The notes beneath the pieces were generated by a model. The model was not told the origin of the DNA. It saw only the letters and a list, made by a program, of their open reading frames with translations, and did no database searches. The position numbers were made by a program, and so were the translations under genes. 64,000 nt of DNA from contig NZ_FOXY01000002.1 of the NCBI RefSeq assembly GCF_900115865.1, positions 186,001 through 250,000 of the forward strand. Reading direction: 5' to 3'. Source of the DNA: Donghicola eburneus (lineage in GTDB: Bacteria; Pseudomonadota; Alphaproteobacteria; Rhodobacterales; Rhodobacteraceae). Positions 33,926-44,157 of this stretch are shown here, piece after piece; position 1 is the first letter of the stretch; every line of letters begins with the position of its first letter.

Positions 33926-36900
33926 TTAGCTACAGCCGCTTGTTGCGCCGCAAGTATTGCACTTCATACAGGTGCCATTCCGTACGAGGGTGTAGTTTCC
34001 ACAGTCCCCGCAAGCCTCGCCTTCGTAGCCCTGCATCTTTGCTTTTGCTCGCGCATCGATTCCCACAGCAGGAGCTGAGTCGGCCTCGGGCGCGAGGGTT
34101 GTAAGGGCTTGAAGTGACTCAGTTTTGGAGTCAACGGATTCGCTGTGGATATCTCCGCCGCCACGCAAAACAACCAGTTCAGCGGGTACACGCTTGCGCA
34201 GATATCCCGACGAGCTGATCTGCTTCAGAACCTCAAGCGGGTCGTTGCCACGGCTCTCTGGAACCTCGCGGAAGTTGCGTTTGTCCTGCTCGTCGCCGCG
34301 GTGCAGATCGTCAAAGGACGCGCCTTCGGGTTTGATGTGCGCCAGATCGGTCCGATCCAGATAACTCACCGCCAATTCGCGGAAAATGTAATCCAGAATT
34401 GAGGTTGCATTCTTGATCGAGTCGTTGCCCTGCACCAGTCCCGAGGGCTCGAATTTGGTAAACGTGAACGCGTCCACGAACTCCTCGAGCGGCACCCCGT
34501 ACTGGAGGCCAACGGACACTGCGATGGCGAAGTTGTTCATCATCGCGCGGAAGCCGGCACCCTCTTTGTGCATGTCGATAAAAATCTCGCCGAGATTGCC
34601 ATTGCCATATTCGCCGGTGCGCAGATAGACCTTGTGGCCGCCCACGATCGCTTTCTGGGTGTAGCCCTTGCGGCGCTCGGGCAGCTTGGTGCGCTGAGTC
34701 TTGATGACTTCTTTGACCACGATTTTCTCGACGATCTTTTCGGCGATCACAGCGACCTTTTCCTGCGGCGTGCCGGTTTCCAGCACTTCGGCGGCATCAT
34801 CGTCATCCTCGACCAAAGCAGCGGCCAGCGGCTGGCTCAGCTTCGAGCCATCACGGTAGAGCGCATTCGCCTTTACCCCCAACTCCCACGACAGCTCATA
34901 AGCCTTCTGACAGTCTTCGATGCTGGCGTCGTTGGGCATGTTCACGGTCTTGGAGATCGCGCCAGAGATGAAGCTCTGTGCCGCCGCCATCATGCGAATG
35001 TGGCTCTCGACGCTAAGGTAGCGTTTGCCCTTCTTGCCGCAGGGGTTGGCGCAATCGAACACGCTGTAATGCTCGGTTTTCAGATGTGGCGCACCCTCTA
35101 GCGTCATGGTCCCGCAGACGTGATCGTTGGCCGCGTCGATCTCTGCTTTGGTATAGCCGAGGTGGCGCAGCAGGTCGAAGGTGGGGTCGACCAGCTTCGG
35201 CGCCGGAATGCCCAGAACGTCCTTGCAGAAGGCCTCTCCCAGCGTCCACTGGTTGAACACGAAACGGATGTCGAAGGCGGTCGCCAGCGCGGTCTCGATC
35301 TTCTCCAGCTCGGCATTGCCGAAGCCGTGCCCGATCAGGCTTGTGTGGTTCACACCGGGCGCATTGCCAAGGCTGCCATGCCCCACAGCATAAGCGACGA
35401 TCTCTTCGATCTGCGCGCTAGTGTAGCCCAGTTTTTCCAAGGCCGACGGCACCGAGCGGTTGATGATCTTGAAGTAGCCACCACCGGCCAGCTTCTTGAA
35501 CTTCACCAGCGCAAAGTCAGGCTCGATCCCGGTGGTGTCGCAGTCCATAACCAGACCGATGGTGCCCGTGGGCGCGATCACAGTGGCCTGTGCGTTGCGG
35601 TAGCCGTGCTGTTCCCCCAGACGCAGAGCCTCGTCCCAGCAGCTGGCTGCAATGGCGGTCAGGCGCGGATCGGGGCAGTTTGCAATGTCCAGCGGCACCG
35701 GCTTCACGGCCAGATCTTCGTAGCCATCAGCGTTGCCGTGGGCGGCATTGCGGTGATTGCGGATGACACGCAGCATGTGCTGTGCGTTGCGCTGATATCC
35801 GGGGAAGGTCCCCAGCTCGCCCGCCACTTCGGCCGAAGTCGCATAGGATACGCCGGTCATGATCGCGGTCAGGCTGGCAGCCATCGCGCGGCCCTCGGGA
35901 CTGTCGTAGCCGTAGCCCATCTGCATCAGCAGACCGCCGATGTTGGCGTAGCCCAGACCCAAGGTCCGGAAGTCATAGGACAGCTGCGCGATTTCCTTGG
36001 ATGGGAACTGCGCCATCATCACGCTGATTTCCAGCGTCAGGGTCCACAAACGCGAGGCGTGCATGTAGTTTTCGACTTGGAACTGCCCGTCCTTGTAGAA
36101 CTGCAACAGGTTCATCGACGCGAGGTTACATGCGGTATCGTCAAGGAACATGTATTCCGAGCACGGGTTCGAGCCACGGATCGAGCCGTCCTCGGGGCAC
36201 GTGTGCCACGCGTTGACGGTGTCGTGGTACTGGATACCCGGATCGGCACAGGCCCATGCGGCGTGACCGATCTGTTCCCACAGCTCGCGGGCCTTGATGG
36301 TCTTGGCCACGGTCCCGTCAGTGCGGCGGATCAGCTCCCAATCCGCATCATCCTTGACCGCCTGCAGGAACGCATCGGTCACGCGAACCGAGTTGTTCGA
36401 GTTCTGGCCCGAAACGCTCGCATAGGCTTCGCTGTCCCAATCGGTGTTGTAGGTCGGGAACTCGATGCTGCTGTAGCCCTGCTTGGCGTAGTCCAGCACA
36501 CGCTTGATGTAAGTCTCGGGGATTGCGTTCTTTTTGGCGCCGCGGATGGCGGATTTCAGTGCGTCATTCTTGGCGGGATCAACCGCATCTTCGGTGCTGC
36601 CATCCCACTGACGGATCGCAGCAAAAATCTCGTTCAGGCGGGCCTCGTGCATCTTGGAGCCGGCAACGATGCTGGCGACCTTCTGCTCTTCTTTGACCTT
36701 CCAGTTGATGAAGTCTTCGATATCGGGGTGGTCTGCATCACAGATCACCATCTTGGCCGCGCGGCGCGTGGTGCCACCCGACTTGATCGCGCCAGCCGCA
36801 CGGTCGCCGATTTTCAAGAAGCCCATCAGTCCCGATGACTTACCGCCGCCGGACAAAGCCTCGCCCTCGCCCCGCAGACTGCTGAAGTTGGTGCCAGTGC

Positions 36901-37564
36901 CTGAGCCGTATTTGAACAGACGCGCCTCGCGGACCCACAGGTCCATGATGCCGCCTTCGTTGACCAGATCATCGCTGACCGACTGAATAAAGCAGGCATG
37001 GGGCTGCGGGTGTTCATAGGCGCTGTCCGATTTGGTCAGCTTGCCGGTTTTGTAGTCCACGTAGAAGTGGCCCTGGCTAGGACCGTCGATGCCATAGGCC
37101 CAGTGCAGACCGGTGTTGAACCACTGGGGGCTGTTCGGCGCGGCCATCTGGCGGGCCAGCATGTAACGCATCTCGTCGAAATAGGCCTGCGCGTCCTCTT
37201 CGGTGGTAAAGTAGCCACCCTTCCAGCCCCAATAGGTCCAAGCGCCAGCCAGACGGTCGAACACTTGCTTGGCGCTAGTCTCACCGCCCATTACCGCGTC
37301 ATCTGCTGGCACGGAGCGCCACAGGAACTCTGGCACGCCCTTTTCTTTGACTCGCTTGGTCGCAGACGGCACACCCGCTTTGCGGAAGTACTTCTGCGCA
37401 ATCACGTCACTGGCGACTTGGCTCCACTTCGCAGGAACCTCCACCTCATCCAACTTGAAGACCACGGTCCCATCGGGATTGCGGATTTCAGAAGTGGTAA
37501 GCACGAATTCCAATTCGGAATAGGCGTCTTGTCCGGCTTTGGTGAATTTGCGTTCGATCTTCAT
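33926..37564 (-). CDS. nrdJ: Adenosylcobalamin-dependent ribonucleotide reductase
   Basis: This 1212-residue class II ribonucleotide reductase makes deoxyribonucleotides without oxygen dependence, using coenzyme B12 to create the radical. Visible parts include [21 protein letters not shown] (active-site Cys and substrate residues), [24 protein letters not shown], the [20 protein letters not shown] barrel segment, and a C-terminal zinc-ribbon [22 protein letters not shown]. The length is typical of the large alphaproteobacterial form. The ATG at 37564 starts the family sequence MKIERKFTK; a longer upstream frame has no support. A candidate NrdR box lies upstream. Confidence 0.95.
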   Translation of the reverse strand: MKIERKFTKAGQDAYSELEFVLTTSEIRNPDGTVVFKLDEVEVPAKWSQVASDVIAQKYFRKAGVPSATKRVKEKGVPEFLWRSVPADDAVMGGETSAKQVFDRLAGAWTYWGWKGGYFTTEEDAQAYFDEMRYMLARQMAAPNSPQWFNTGLHWAYGIDGPSQGHFYVDYKTGKLTKSDSAYEHPQPHACFIQSVSDDLVNEGGIMDLWVREARLFKYGSGTGTNFSSLRGEGEALSGGGKSSGLMGFLKIGDRAAGAIKSGGTTRRAAKMVICDADHPDIEDFINWKVKEEQKVASIVAGSKMHEARLNEIFAAIRQWDGSTEDAVDPAKNDALKSAIRGAKKNAIPETYIKRVLDYAKQGYSSIEFPTYNTDWDSEAYASVSGQNSNNSVRVTDAFLQAVKDDADWELIRRTDGTVAKTIKARELWEQIGHAAWACADPGIQYHDTVNAWHTCPEDGSIRGSNPCSEYMFLDDTACNLASMNLLQFYKDGQFQVENYMHASRLWTLTLEISVMMAQFPSKEIAQLSYDFRTLGLGYANIGGLLMQMGYGYDSPEGRAMAASLTAIMTGVSYATSAEVAGELGTFPGYQRNAQHMLRVIRNHRNAAHGNADGYEDLAVKPVPLDIANCPDPRLTAIAASCWDEALRLGEQHGYRNAQATVIAPTGTIGLVMDCDTTGIEPDFALVKFKKLAGGGYFKIINRSVPSALEKLGYTSAQIEEIVAYAVGHGSLGNAPGVNHTSLIGHGFGNAELEKIETALATAFDIRFVFNQWTLGEAFCKDVLGIPAPKLVDPTFDLLRHLGYTKAEIDAANDHVCGTMTLEGAPHLKTEHYSVFDCANPCGKKGKRYLSVESHIRMMAAAQSFISGAISKTVNMPNDASIEDCQKAYELSWELGVKANALYRDGSKLSQPLAAALVEDDDDAAEVLETGTPQEKVAVIAEKIVEKIVVKEVIKTQRTKLPERRKGYTQKAIVGGHKVYLRTGEYGNGNLGEIFIDMHKEGAGFRAMMNNFAIAVSVGLQYGVPLEEFVDAFTFTKFEPSGLVQGNDSIKNATSILDYIFRELAVSYLDRTDLAHIKPEGASFDDLHRGDEQDKRNFREVPESRGNDPLEVLKQISSSGYLRKRVPAELVVLRGGGDIHSESVDSKTESLQALTTLAPEADSAPAVGIDARAKAKMQGYEGEACGDCGNYTLVRNGTCMKCNTCGATSGCS

Positions 37565-37713
37565 AAAGTGCCCCGTGTCGGCAAAATCTATCCAGCCCGC
37601 CGGATGGCGGGTCGCGGTGTTTGAACCGCTGCGTTGCTTTTCTTGTGTTGGCCTCTGGCGCGCTGGCCCCTCAAAGAACGAAGAGCGAGCTTGTCTGCCT
37701 GCCGCTGCATGGG

Positions 37714-37757
37714 CCACCAAATCTAGTGGGCGACCGCCTTGCCAGCACAATCTGGCG
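37714..37757 (-). promoter_or_regulatory. Candidate NrdR operator of nrdJ
   Basis: The 16-bp near-palindrome CCACCAAATCTAGTGG (37714-37729) fits the NrdR-box pattern (C-w-A-t-A-T-a-T-w-G core with symmetrical flanks). A weaker second copy sharing the AATCT core lies at about 37742-37757, 29 bases away. NrdR boxes usually come in pairs about three helical turns apart. A TTGACC -35-like element follows on the minus strand at 37773-37778. Together they suggest repression of nrdJ by ATP/dATP-sensing NrdR. Confidence 0.5.
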
Positions 37758-37779
37758 TAGGCAGCACTACATGGTCAAC

Positions 37780-38155
37780 GGATTTTTTATCGCGGGATTT
37801 CGACATTTGGGGTTGCATCAATCCCCCTAATCACAGGCCCGTGAGAGTCGGTGATTCATGCAATCAGGCCTTGAAAAAGACGTTGTCCGTTAACGTTTTC
37901 AATTTTTCCTTAATCTACGACGTTTTACGCAACTCAGTGCAACAAGCGCACTCGAAACCGCTCTTTGGCCTTACCTTTTTGGCGGTCCCAAAAGGATAGT
38001 TTTGTCAGTCAAAGGATATCGCGGGGTATGGAATTGCAGAACCACAGATAGGCATGATTCACCCATGCAAAGCACGCAAACACCCGCAGAATCCACAATG
38101 TGACCGCGAATCTGGCACTCTCAGGTTGAGAGGTAATTCTATAGATTTGGTGAAA
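37780..38155. other. Long spacer between nrdJ and tRNA-Pro, no gene seen
   Basis: Beyond the nrdJ control region (37565-37778) no coding frame with a ribosome site is visible here. The DNA is clearly lower in GC than its surroundings. One small hairpin, CTCTCA/TGAGAG (38118-38132), follows the tRNA gene on the minus strand and may mark the end of its transcript. I saw no riboswitch signature. Confidence 0.5.
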
Positions 38156-38232
38156 TGGTCGGGGAGGCGAGATTCGAACTCACGGCCTTCTGTACCCAAA
38201 ACAGACGCGCTACCAGGCTGCGCTACACCCCG
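38156..38232 (-). tRNA. tRNA-Pro (anticodon TGG)
   Basis: The minus strand folds as a complete 77-base tRNA: 5' acceptor CGGGGTG, D arm AGCGCAGCCTGGTAGCGC, anticodon stem-loop CTGTTTTGGGTACAG with TGG, T loop TTCGAAT, discriminator A and an encoded CCA. The acceptor stem has one U-U mismatch at pair 6:67. It lies 49 bases after the DUF192 gene on the same strand and may be read from that transcript or from its own promoter. Confidence 0.95.
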
Positions 38233-38281
38233 ACTGGCCTCTCCTTAATCCGAAGAAACGACAAAGAAAAGAGGGATTTGA

Positions 38282-38749
38282 TTATTTTGTGTCACAAGCC
38301 CATGCGGCATCGTCGCCAAAGGCCGGATGACGCACCTGGCTGCCCACGGAAATGCCCATGGCATCAGCCAAACCGCCATTAATCTCTAACACTGCGAGCC
38401 GCGGGCCCGACGACGGGATCGCGGTTTCATCCAGCGGCTTGGCAGTGTGGATTTCCTGAACAACACCTGCGGTGTCGATATAGAGCAGATCTAGGGGAAT
38501 CAGGGTGTTGCGCATCCAGAAAGACACGCGTGGCTGCTCTTGCTCGTAGACAAAGAGCATGCCGTGCGATTTGGGCATGTATTCGCGATGCATCAGACCA
38601 AGCGCACGCTCGGCGTTATCATCAGCAATCTCGACCGAGAATGATGCTGTTCCCCAGTCTCCGCGCAGGCTCACCCGCGTTTCGCTGCATTCTGCCCAGA
38701 GCGGGCCCGCAAAACATCCTAAGACGGCGGCCCACCCCCAAATTTTCAT
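38282..38749 (-). CDS. DUF192 family periplasmic protein
   Basis: This 155-residue protein has a signal peptide (about 1-19, ending LWAE) and a DUF192 domain with the conserved [46 protein letters not shown] and the later [21 protein letters not shown]. The function is unproven. The start overlaps the stop of the cold-shock gene (ATGA), and the same pair is widespread in related bacteria by my recollection. Confidence 0.88.
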   Translation of the reverse strand: MKIWGWAAVLGCFAGPLWAECSETRVSLRGDWGTASFSVEIADDNAERALGLMHREYMPKSHGMLFVYEQEQPRVSFWMRNTLIPLDLLYIDTAGVVQEIHTAKPLDETAIPSSGPRLAVLEINGGLADAMGISVGSQVRHPAFGDDAAWACDTK

Positions 38750-39279
38750 GCGTCGCCGCCTCGCATCGCAGCTTCCCATGCGCAGACTTCGGTCGCCATG
38801 CGGCCCCGCTTGCCTTCGATGACACGCAGACCGACCGCTTCGCCCGGCTGCAAATCGGCCAGACCAGAGCGGCGCAACACTTCGATATGGACAAATACAT
38901 CTTCGGGACGACCCCAGATGTTTGCGAAGCCAAAGCCCTTGCCCTTGTCGAACCACTTGACCCGCGCCGGCACCAATTCTGCCGAGGCGATGACCTCTGG
39001 GTCCATCTCTTCGAAGTCTGCCAGCGCAGCGGAGGAGGTTGAATTCGGTGGCTCGATGGACAGTACGGCGACGGCCTGAACACCGCGCTGTGTCTCTTGA
39101 GCGAGAATCTCAATACCTGCCCCATCTGCAACAGAGCTTTGTCCGAAGTTCCGAAGCACGTTGGCATGCAACAGAATGTCTGCACCGCCCTCATGCGCAA
39201 CGACGAAACCAAAACCCTTTGCAGGATCAAACCATTTCACGTGGCCGGAAACACGTTGGCCACCTTTTTCTCCGTTCAC
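38746..39279 (-). CDS. Cold-shock protein with two CSD domains
   Basis: This 177-residue protein has two cold-shock domains: about 10-75 ([16 protein letters not shown]) and about 105-170 ([32 protein letters not shown]), joined by an acidic linker. Both keep the RNP-1 motif (KGFGF), though RNP-2 is altered in the first (DILLHANVL). It probably binds single-stranded RNA or DNA. The start appears to be GTG at 39279, because an upstream ATG runs into a stop. It is joined to the DUF192 gene by an ATGA overlap. Confidence 0.88.
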   Translation of the reverse strand: MNGEKGGQRVSGHVKWFDPAKGFGFVVAHEGGADILLHANVLRNFGQSSVADGAGIEILAQETQRGVQAVAVLSIEPPNSTSSAALADFEEMDPEVIASAELVPARVKWFDKGKGFGFANIWGRPEDVFVHIEVLRRSGLADLQPGEAVGLRVIEGKRGRMATEVCAWEAAMRGGDA

Positions 39280-39404
39280 AGCATCAATTCCAAAAATAGT
39301 TCCCCAACAACCTCAGTAGTGATGCTGCAGCCTCTAACATGCAACCCCTAAGATTTTGCACAAATGTCGAAGCAACAGACTGTTTTTTGTATCATAAGCA
39401 ATTT

Positions 39405-40019
39405 TCAGGGGTTCAGGCGACGAATTGTCCATTTTTCGCCAATTTCCCTGCGTTTCCATTGGAATCGGTCGTGCAATCTAAAGGCGCCATCTGCCCAAAA
39501 TTCTATCTCTAAGGGATTGATTCGGAACCCGCCCCAGAACGGTGGGCGCGCGGGGTTCGGCCCCTTCGAAGCGGTTACGCGTGCAACCTCTGCCATGAGG
39601 GCTCCGCGCGACGAGAGGGGCCTTGATTGCTCTGATGCCCAGGCCCCAAGACGACTCTTCAGCGATCTTGACGTATAGTAGGCATCTGCTTGGGGACCGT
39701 CCTCTTTCTCGACGACACCGCGAACACGGATCTGCCGGCGCAGGCTTTTCCAGTGCATGACAAAGGCCGCCTTGCCCGTCGCAGCGATCTCTTGCCCCTT
39801 CGCGCTCTCGTAGTTGGTGTAAAAGACGAATGCGCTGTCCTCGATCTCTTTGAGCAGGACCATGCGCACATTGGGCAGCCCCTCGGCGTCTACGGTCGAC
39901 AGGGCAATCGCGTTGGGATCGTTGATCTCGGTGGCTTCGGCCTCGGCCAACCAGCGGCGCGCAATCTCGAACGGGTCGTCACCGGCGAAAATTCCGCTGC
40001 GGTTTTCTTGCTCTTCCAT
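39405..40019 (-). CDS. pdxH: Pyridoxamine 5'-phosphate oxidase
   Basis: This 204-residue FMN enzyme makes pyridoxal 5'-phosphate from the pyridoxine or pyridoxamine phosphate forms. Family markers are [55 protein letters not shown], and the C-terminal [32 protein letters not shown]. The ATG at 40019 gives the normal length. It diverges from fabI. The other PLP gene in the window, pdxA, is at 18.5 kb. Confidence 0.96.
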   Translation of the reverse strand: MEEQENRSGIFAGDDPFEIARRWLAEAEATEINDPNAIALSTVDAEGLPNVRMVLLKEIEDSAFVFYTNYESAKGQEIAATGKAAFVMHWKSLRRQIRVRGVVEKEDGPQADAYYTSRSLKSRLGAWASEQSRPLSSRGALMAEVARVTASKGPNPARPPFWGGFRINPLEIEFWADGAFRLHDRFQWKRREIGEKWTIRRLNP

Positions 40020-40131
40020 AGTCTCTCCAGAGTCGCATGGGTGTTTTGCGGCCAAGGTAGTGCCTTGATGCACCCTCGCCAATCGCCTAAACGACATCCA
40101 GCATTTCCAAGACCTGAGCGGGGGATACCTC

Positions 40132-40938
40132 ATGTCAACAGCACTGATGGCCGGCAAGCGCGGCTTGATTATGGGCCTGGCGAACGACAAGTCGATCGCA
40201 TGGGGCATCGCCCAAGCCTGCGCCGATGCGGGCGCAGAACTGGCCTTCTCGTATCAGGGCGAAGCGCTGCTCAAGCGCGTCGGACCTCTGGCCGAACAAC
40301 TGGGCTCGAACATCGTTTTGCCCTGCGACGTGAATGACGAAGCGTCGATCGACGCTCTGTTCGCCGAACTTGAAGCCAAGTGGGGCAAGCTGGACTTTAT
40401 CGTTCACGCCATCGGCTTCTCGGACAAGAGCGAGCTGCGCGGCCGCTACGTGGACACCACCCGCGGCAACTTCCAGATGACCATGGACATCTCGGTCTAT
40501 TCCTTCACCGCTGTCATGCAGCGCGCGGAAAAGCTGATGACCGAAGGCGGCAGCGCCGTGACCCTGACCTACTACGGTGCAGAGCAGGTGATGCCCCACT
40601 ACAACGTCATGGGCGTGGCCAAAGCGGCTCTGGAAGCTTCGGTCATGTATCTGGCCGAAGACCTGGGCAAGAAGAACATTCGCGTCAACGCCATCAGCGC
40701 CGGCCCGATCAAGACCCTGGCCGCCAGCGGCATCGGCGATTTCCGCTACATCATGAAGTGGAACGAGTACAACTCGCCCCTGCGCCGCAACGTGACCATC
40801 GAAGATGTTGGCAAATCGGCTCTGTACCTGCTGTCTGATCTGGGCAGCGGCGTGACCGGTGAAAACCTGCACGTCGATGCGGGCTACCATGTCGTCGGCA
40901 TGAAGGCTGTCGACGCACCTGACATCACCAAGGGCTAA
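40132..40938 (+). CDS. fabI: Enoyl-ACP reductase (NADH)
   Basis: This 268-residue short-chain dehydrogenase-fold enzyme carries out the last reduction in each fatty-acid elongation cycle. FabI-specific features are the N-terminal [20 protein letters not shown] in place of the usual GxxxGxG, the [13 protein letters not shown] segment, and the catalytic Tyr-x6-Lys in [15 protein letters not shown]. The start at 40132 follows GGGGGATA. The exporter gene begins directly after its stop codon. Confidence 0.95.
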   Translation: MSTALMAGKRGLIMGLANDKSIAWGIAQACADAGAELAFSYQGEALLKRVGPLAEQLGSNIVLPCDVNDEASIDALFAELEAKWGKLDFIVHAIGFSDKSELRGRYVDTTRGNFQMTMDISVYSFTAVMQRAEKLMTEGGSAVTLTYYGAEQVMPHYNVMGVAKAALEASVMYLAEDLGKKNIRVNAISAGPIKTLAASGIGDFRYIMKWNEYNSPLRRNVTIEDVGKSALYLLSDLGSGVTGENLHVDAGYHVVGMKAVDAPDITKG

Positions 40939-41550
40939 ATGCTCGCGGTTCTGATCCCTGTCTTCGCGGTCCACCTCGTGGCCGCGATGAGCCCCGGCCC
41001 GGCTGTCCTCATGACGGCGCGGGTCGCGATGCTTCGGGGGATGGCATCCGCAACAGCACTCAGCATCGGAGTGGCGTTGGGCGCATGTTTCTGGGCCGCG
41101 GCCGCGATCCTCGGCCTTGCCGCCCTGTTCGAAGTCGCCCCCAAGCTCTTGATCGCGCTCAAGGTCGTCGGCGCGACCTACCTGATCTGGTGCGCCTACA
41201 AGATGTGGCGCGGCGCGCGCGAACCCTTGGACGTCGGCACGGTCAAGGCGCCCAAAATCTCGCCGCTGCGGGCCATCGTCCTCGGGATCACCACACAGCT
41301 TGCGAACCCCAAACCTGCGGTCTTCTTTGGCGCGGTCTTTGTGTCAGTCGTCCCGCACGATGCTGACGTAACGACCTTTGCGGCAATCCTAATGATTGTC
41401 TTTTTCAACGAAGCGATCTGGAATATCTTCGTCGCTCGATTGTTTTCGCTCGAGACCACCCGCGCCGGATATATGCGCCTCAAGGCCCCGATCGACCGCG
41501 TTCTTGGCGGCCTGCTCGCCGCACTCGGTCTCAAGATCGCCACGACCTGA
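40939..41550 (+). CDS. LysE/RhtB family amino-acid exporter
   Basis: This 203-residue inner-membrane protein with about six hydrophobic segments carries the family signatures HLVAAMSPGPAVLMTARVAML near the N-terminus, GATYLIWCAYKMWRG, and LANPKPAVFFGAVF in the middle. It probably exports an amino acid or related metabolite; the substrate cannot be told. The ATG follows the fabI stop with no gap, so translation is likely coupled. Confidence 0.88.
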   Translation: MLAVLIPVFAVHLVAAMSPGPAVLMTARVAMLRGMASATALSIGVALGACFWAAAAILGLAALFEVAPKLLIALKVVGATYLIWCAYKMWRGAREPLDVGTVKAPKISPLRAIVLGITTQLANPKPAVFFGAVFVSVVPHDADVTTFAAILMIVFFNEAIWNIFVARLFSLETTRAGYMRLKAPIDRVLGGLLAALGLKIATT

Positions 41551-41563
41551 AGGATAACAACAA

Positions 41564-42064
41564 ATGACAGATCGTCTGCCCCACGAAAAAGGCTTCCACG
41601 TCAGCTGGGACCAACTGCACCGTGATGCCCGCGCGCTTGCGTGGCGCCTGCAAAGCGACGCCCCCGAAGACGGCTACAAGGCTGTGGTGGCGATCACCCG
41701 CGGCGGCATGGCGCCTGCGATGATCGTGGCCCGCGAACTGGATATCCGCACCGTCGATACGATCAGCGTCAAAAGCTACAACCACCAGACCCAGTCCGCC
41801 CCGCAGGTGATCAAGTCCCCCGACATGGACATCATCGGCGACGGCACCGGCATCCTCGTGGTGGACGACCTGGTCGACACCGGCAAAACCCTCGAGGCCG
41901 TGCGCGCCCTGATGCCCAAGGCGCAGATCGCCACCGTTTACGCCAAGCCCATGGGCCGCCCGCAGGTGAACACCTTTGTCACCGAGGTCAGCCAGGACAC
42001 GTGGATCTTCTTCCCGTGGGACATGGCGCTCCAGTATGTGGAGCCCTACCGCGGCAAAGACTGA
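41564..42064 (+). CDS. gpt: Xanthine phosphoribosyltransferase
   Basis: This 166-residue purine salvage enzyme adds phosphoribose to xanthine or guanine. The PRPP-binding signature [17 protein letters not shown] is present, with [29 protein letters not shown] before it, and the length is that of Gpt. The start follows GAAGGATAA, 13 bases after the exporter gene. The gene ends at a clear terminator. Confidence 0.93.
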   Translation: MTDRLPHEKGFHVSWDQLHRDARALAWRLQSDAPEDGYKAVVAITRGGMAPAMIVARELDIRTVDTISVKSYNHQTQSAPQVIKSPDMDIIGDGTGILVVDDLVDTGKTLEAVRALMPKAQIATVYAKPMGRPQVNTFVTEVSQDTWIFFPWDMALQYVEPYRGKD

Positions 42065-42071
42065 TCCCCAA

Positions 42072-42097
42072 GGGCGCCCACATCAGGCGCCCTTTTT
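42072..42097 (+). terminator. Terminator after gpt
   Basis: GGGCGCC (42072-42078) pairs with GGCGCCC (42086-42092) around a seven-base loop, followed by TTTTTCTTT. This is a standard intrinsic terminator eight bases after the gpt stop codon. Confidence 0.88.
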
Positions 42098-42297
42098 CTT
42101 TGCCTCTCTTTCTTGGCGCGAAATACCCTCGGGGGTGAATTGGCGCCCCGCGCCAAGAGGGGGCAGACAGCCCCCTGCCCCCGTCAAACATCCTCAAGCC
42201 CCCTTCAAATCCGCGCCAAACCGCCAGCACCGCTTGCGGCCCGCCCTGCGCTTGCTTAGACAGTGGCGGACAGAAATTTTTCAGGAGGGCGCGCATC

Positions 42298-44142
42298 ATG
42301 GCAAAAGCAGGCAAAGGCTCCAAAATCGTTGTCTGGGCTCTGGTGGGCGGGCTGATCGCCGGTCTTGGCGGGTTCGGTGTGACAAACTTTGGCGGAACCG
42401 TCGGCAATGTCGGCACCGTGGGCGACACCCCGATCCAGATCGAAGCCTACTCCCGCGCTCTGCGGGGCGAACTGGACGCGCTCTCGGCGCAGATGGGCTC
42501 TCCTGTCAGCTTTGCGGATGCCGCCGCGATGGGCATCGAACAGCGGGCTTTGGGGCAGGTCGTGATTGCCGCCACCCTCGATAACGAAGCGTCGGATATC
42601 GGTGTCTCGGTTGGCGACACCGCTGTGGCCGACCAGATCTTTACCATTCAGGCGTTTCAGGGCTCGAACGGCGAATTCGACCGCGAGGCTTACAAGTTCG
42701 CGCTCGACCGCGCGGGCCTGACCGAGGCCGAGTTCGAATCGCAACTGCGCCGCGAAAGCGCCCGCACCTTCCTGCAGGGCGCCGTGACTGGCGGCATTCA
42801 GGCGTCGGACAACTATGTGAATTTGCTGCTGAACTACATCGGGCAGCAGCGCGACATCACCTATATCGTCATCAACTCGACCAGCCTGCCCGCCACGCAG
42901 CCCCTGCCCACGGACGCGCAGTTGCAGGCGTTCTATGACGAGAACATCGCTGACTTCACCCTGCCCGCGCGCAAGGGCATCACCTATGTCGAACTGACCC
43001 CCGTCATGCTGGCCGATACCGTCGAGCTGGACGAAGGCATCTTGCGCCAAGCCTACGAAGACAATCAGGACCGCTACTACACGCCCGAGCGCCGCTTGGT
43101 CGAACGTCTGGTCTTTCCCGATGCCGAGGCGGCCGAAGCTGCCAAGGCGCGTCTGGACAGCGGCGAGGCCACCTTTGAAGATCTGGCCGCCGAGCGCGGA
43201 CTGGAACTGGCGGATATCGATCTTGGGGATGTGGCGCAGGACGATCTGGACGGCGCAGGCGAAGGTGTCTTTGCCGCCGAGGCCGACAGCGTTGTAGGCC
43301 CTCTGGACAGCAACTTTGGCCCCGCCCTGTTCCGCGTGAACGCCATCCTGCCAGAGCAATCGACCTCTTATGAAGAGGCCAAGCCCGACCTGCGAGACGA
43401 GTTCGCCATCGACCGCGCCCGCCGCGTGATCGAGCAGCAGGCCGAGGATCTGAATGACATGCTCGCCGCTGGTGCCACTTTGGAAGAGGTCGCCGCAGAG
43501 ACTGAAGCCACCCTTGGCACCATCGAGTATTACGACGGACTAGAGAGCGACATCGCGGGCTACGAAGAGTTCCGCAGCGTGGCCAACGGCCTGACCGTCG
43601 ATGATTTCCCCGAAATTCACGAGCTAAGCGATGGCGGCATCTTTGCTGCCCGTGTCGATGGCGATTTGGAACCCAGCCCCATCCCGCTGGAAGACGTGCG
43701 CGCCGAAGTCGTACTCGCATGGCAAACCGCCGAAATGATGGACCAGCTGCGGACCCGCGCCGAAGCCCTGCAAGCTGCGCTCGACGCCGGTGACATGGCC
43801 GCGCTGGACGAGGTGGAAATCCAAACCGCCGAGAATGTGGGCCGTGGCCAGATGCTGCCGAACACCCCCGCCAGCCTGAACAACCACATCTTCGAAATGG
43901 AAGAAGGCGCGGTTGATCTGGTCGAGGGCGCGGAAAAGGTCGTGATCGTGCGCCTTGATGGTGTCTCGGACCCCGACATGGAGTCCGAAGAGGTCACCCA
44001 GATGCGCGGCTTTCTAGAGCAGCAGGCGGCGTCCCAGACCGCTGAGGCACTGTTCCAAGCCTATCTCGAAGCCCTGCGCAGCGATGCGGGCGTTCAACTG
44101 AATCAGGCCGCGCTCAACGCGGTCAAAGCCCAGTTTCAATAA
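42298..44142 (+). CDS. ppiD: PpiD-like membrane-anchored periplasmic chaperone
   Basis: This 614-residue protein has one N-terminal transmembrane helix (about 9-29) and a SurA/PpiD-type chaperone domain (about 35-190). The rest holds a divergent parvulin-like region (about 255-380, with YYTPERRLVERLVFP) and a long helical C-terminal part. PpiD assists newly exported proteins at the Sec translocon. The AGGAGGG site fixes the start. trpE begins 15 bases after it, so the two unrelated genes share an mRNA. Confidence 0.88.
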   Translation: MAKAGKGSKIVVWALVGGLIAGLGGFGVTNFGGTVGNVGTVGDTPIQIEAYSRALRGELDALSAQMGSPVSFADAAAMGIEQRALGQVVIAATLDNEASDIGVSVGDTAVADQIFTIQAFQGSNGEFDREAYKFALDRAGLTEAEFESQLRRESARTFLQGAVTGGIQASDNYVNLLLNYIGQQRDITYIVINSTSLPATQPLPTDAQLQAFYDENIADFTLPARKGITYVELTPVMLADTVELDEGILRQAYEDNQDRYYTPERRLVERLVFPDAEAAEAAKARLDSGEATFEDLAAERGLELADIDLGDVAQDDLDGAGEGVFAAEADSVVGPLDSNFGPALFRVNAILPEQSTSYEEAKPDLRDEFAIDRARRVIEQQAEDLNDMLAAGATLEEVAAETEATLGTIEYYDGLESDIAGYEEFRSVANGLTVDDFPEIHELSDGGIFAARVDGDLEPSPIPLEDVRAEVVLAWQTAEMMDQLRTRAEALQAALDAGDMAALDEVEIQTAENVGRGQMLPNTPASLNNHIFEMEEGAVDLVEGAEKVVIVRLDGVSDPDMESEEVTQMRGFLEQQAASQTAEALFQAYLEALRSDAGVQLNQAALNAVKAQFQ

Positions 44143-44157
44143 GAAAGGTCCGCAGCC

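Noticed and set aside
35120-36838. Long plus-strand open frame of 572 codons inside nrdJ
   Set aside because: It is the antisense shadow of nrdJ, with no ribosome site or domain. Similar shadows at 45903-47174, 55892-57268 and 57272-58516 were rejected for the same reason.
37565-38155. Possible cobalamin riboswitch before the B12-dependent reductase
   Set aside because: No B12-box-like conserved stretch or paired arms could be found on the minus strand. The visible signals fit an NrdR operator instead.
38746-39279. The double cold-shock domain as a recent tandem duplication
   Set aside because: The two domains differ too much in sequence for a recent copy and are joined by a specific acidic linker.
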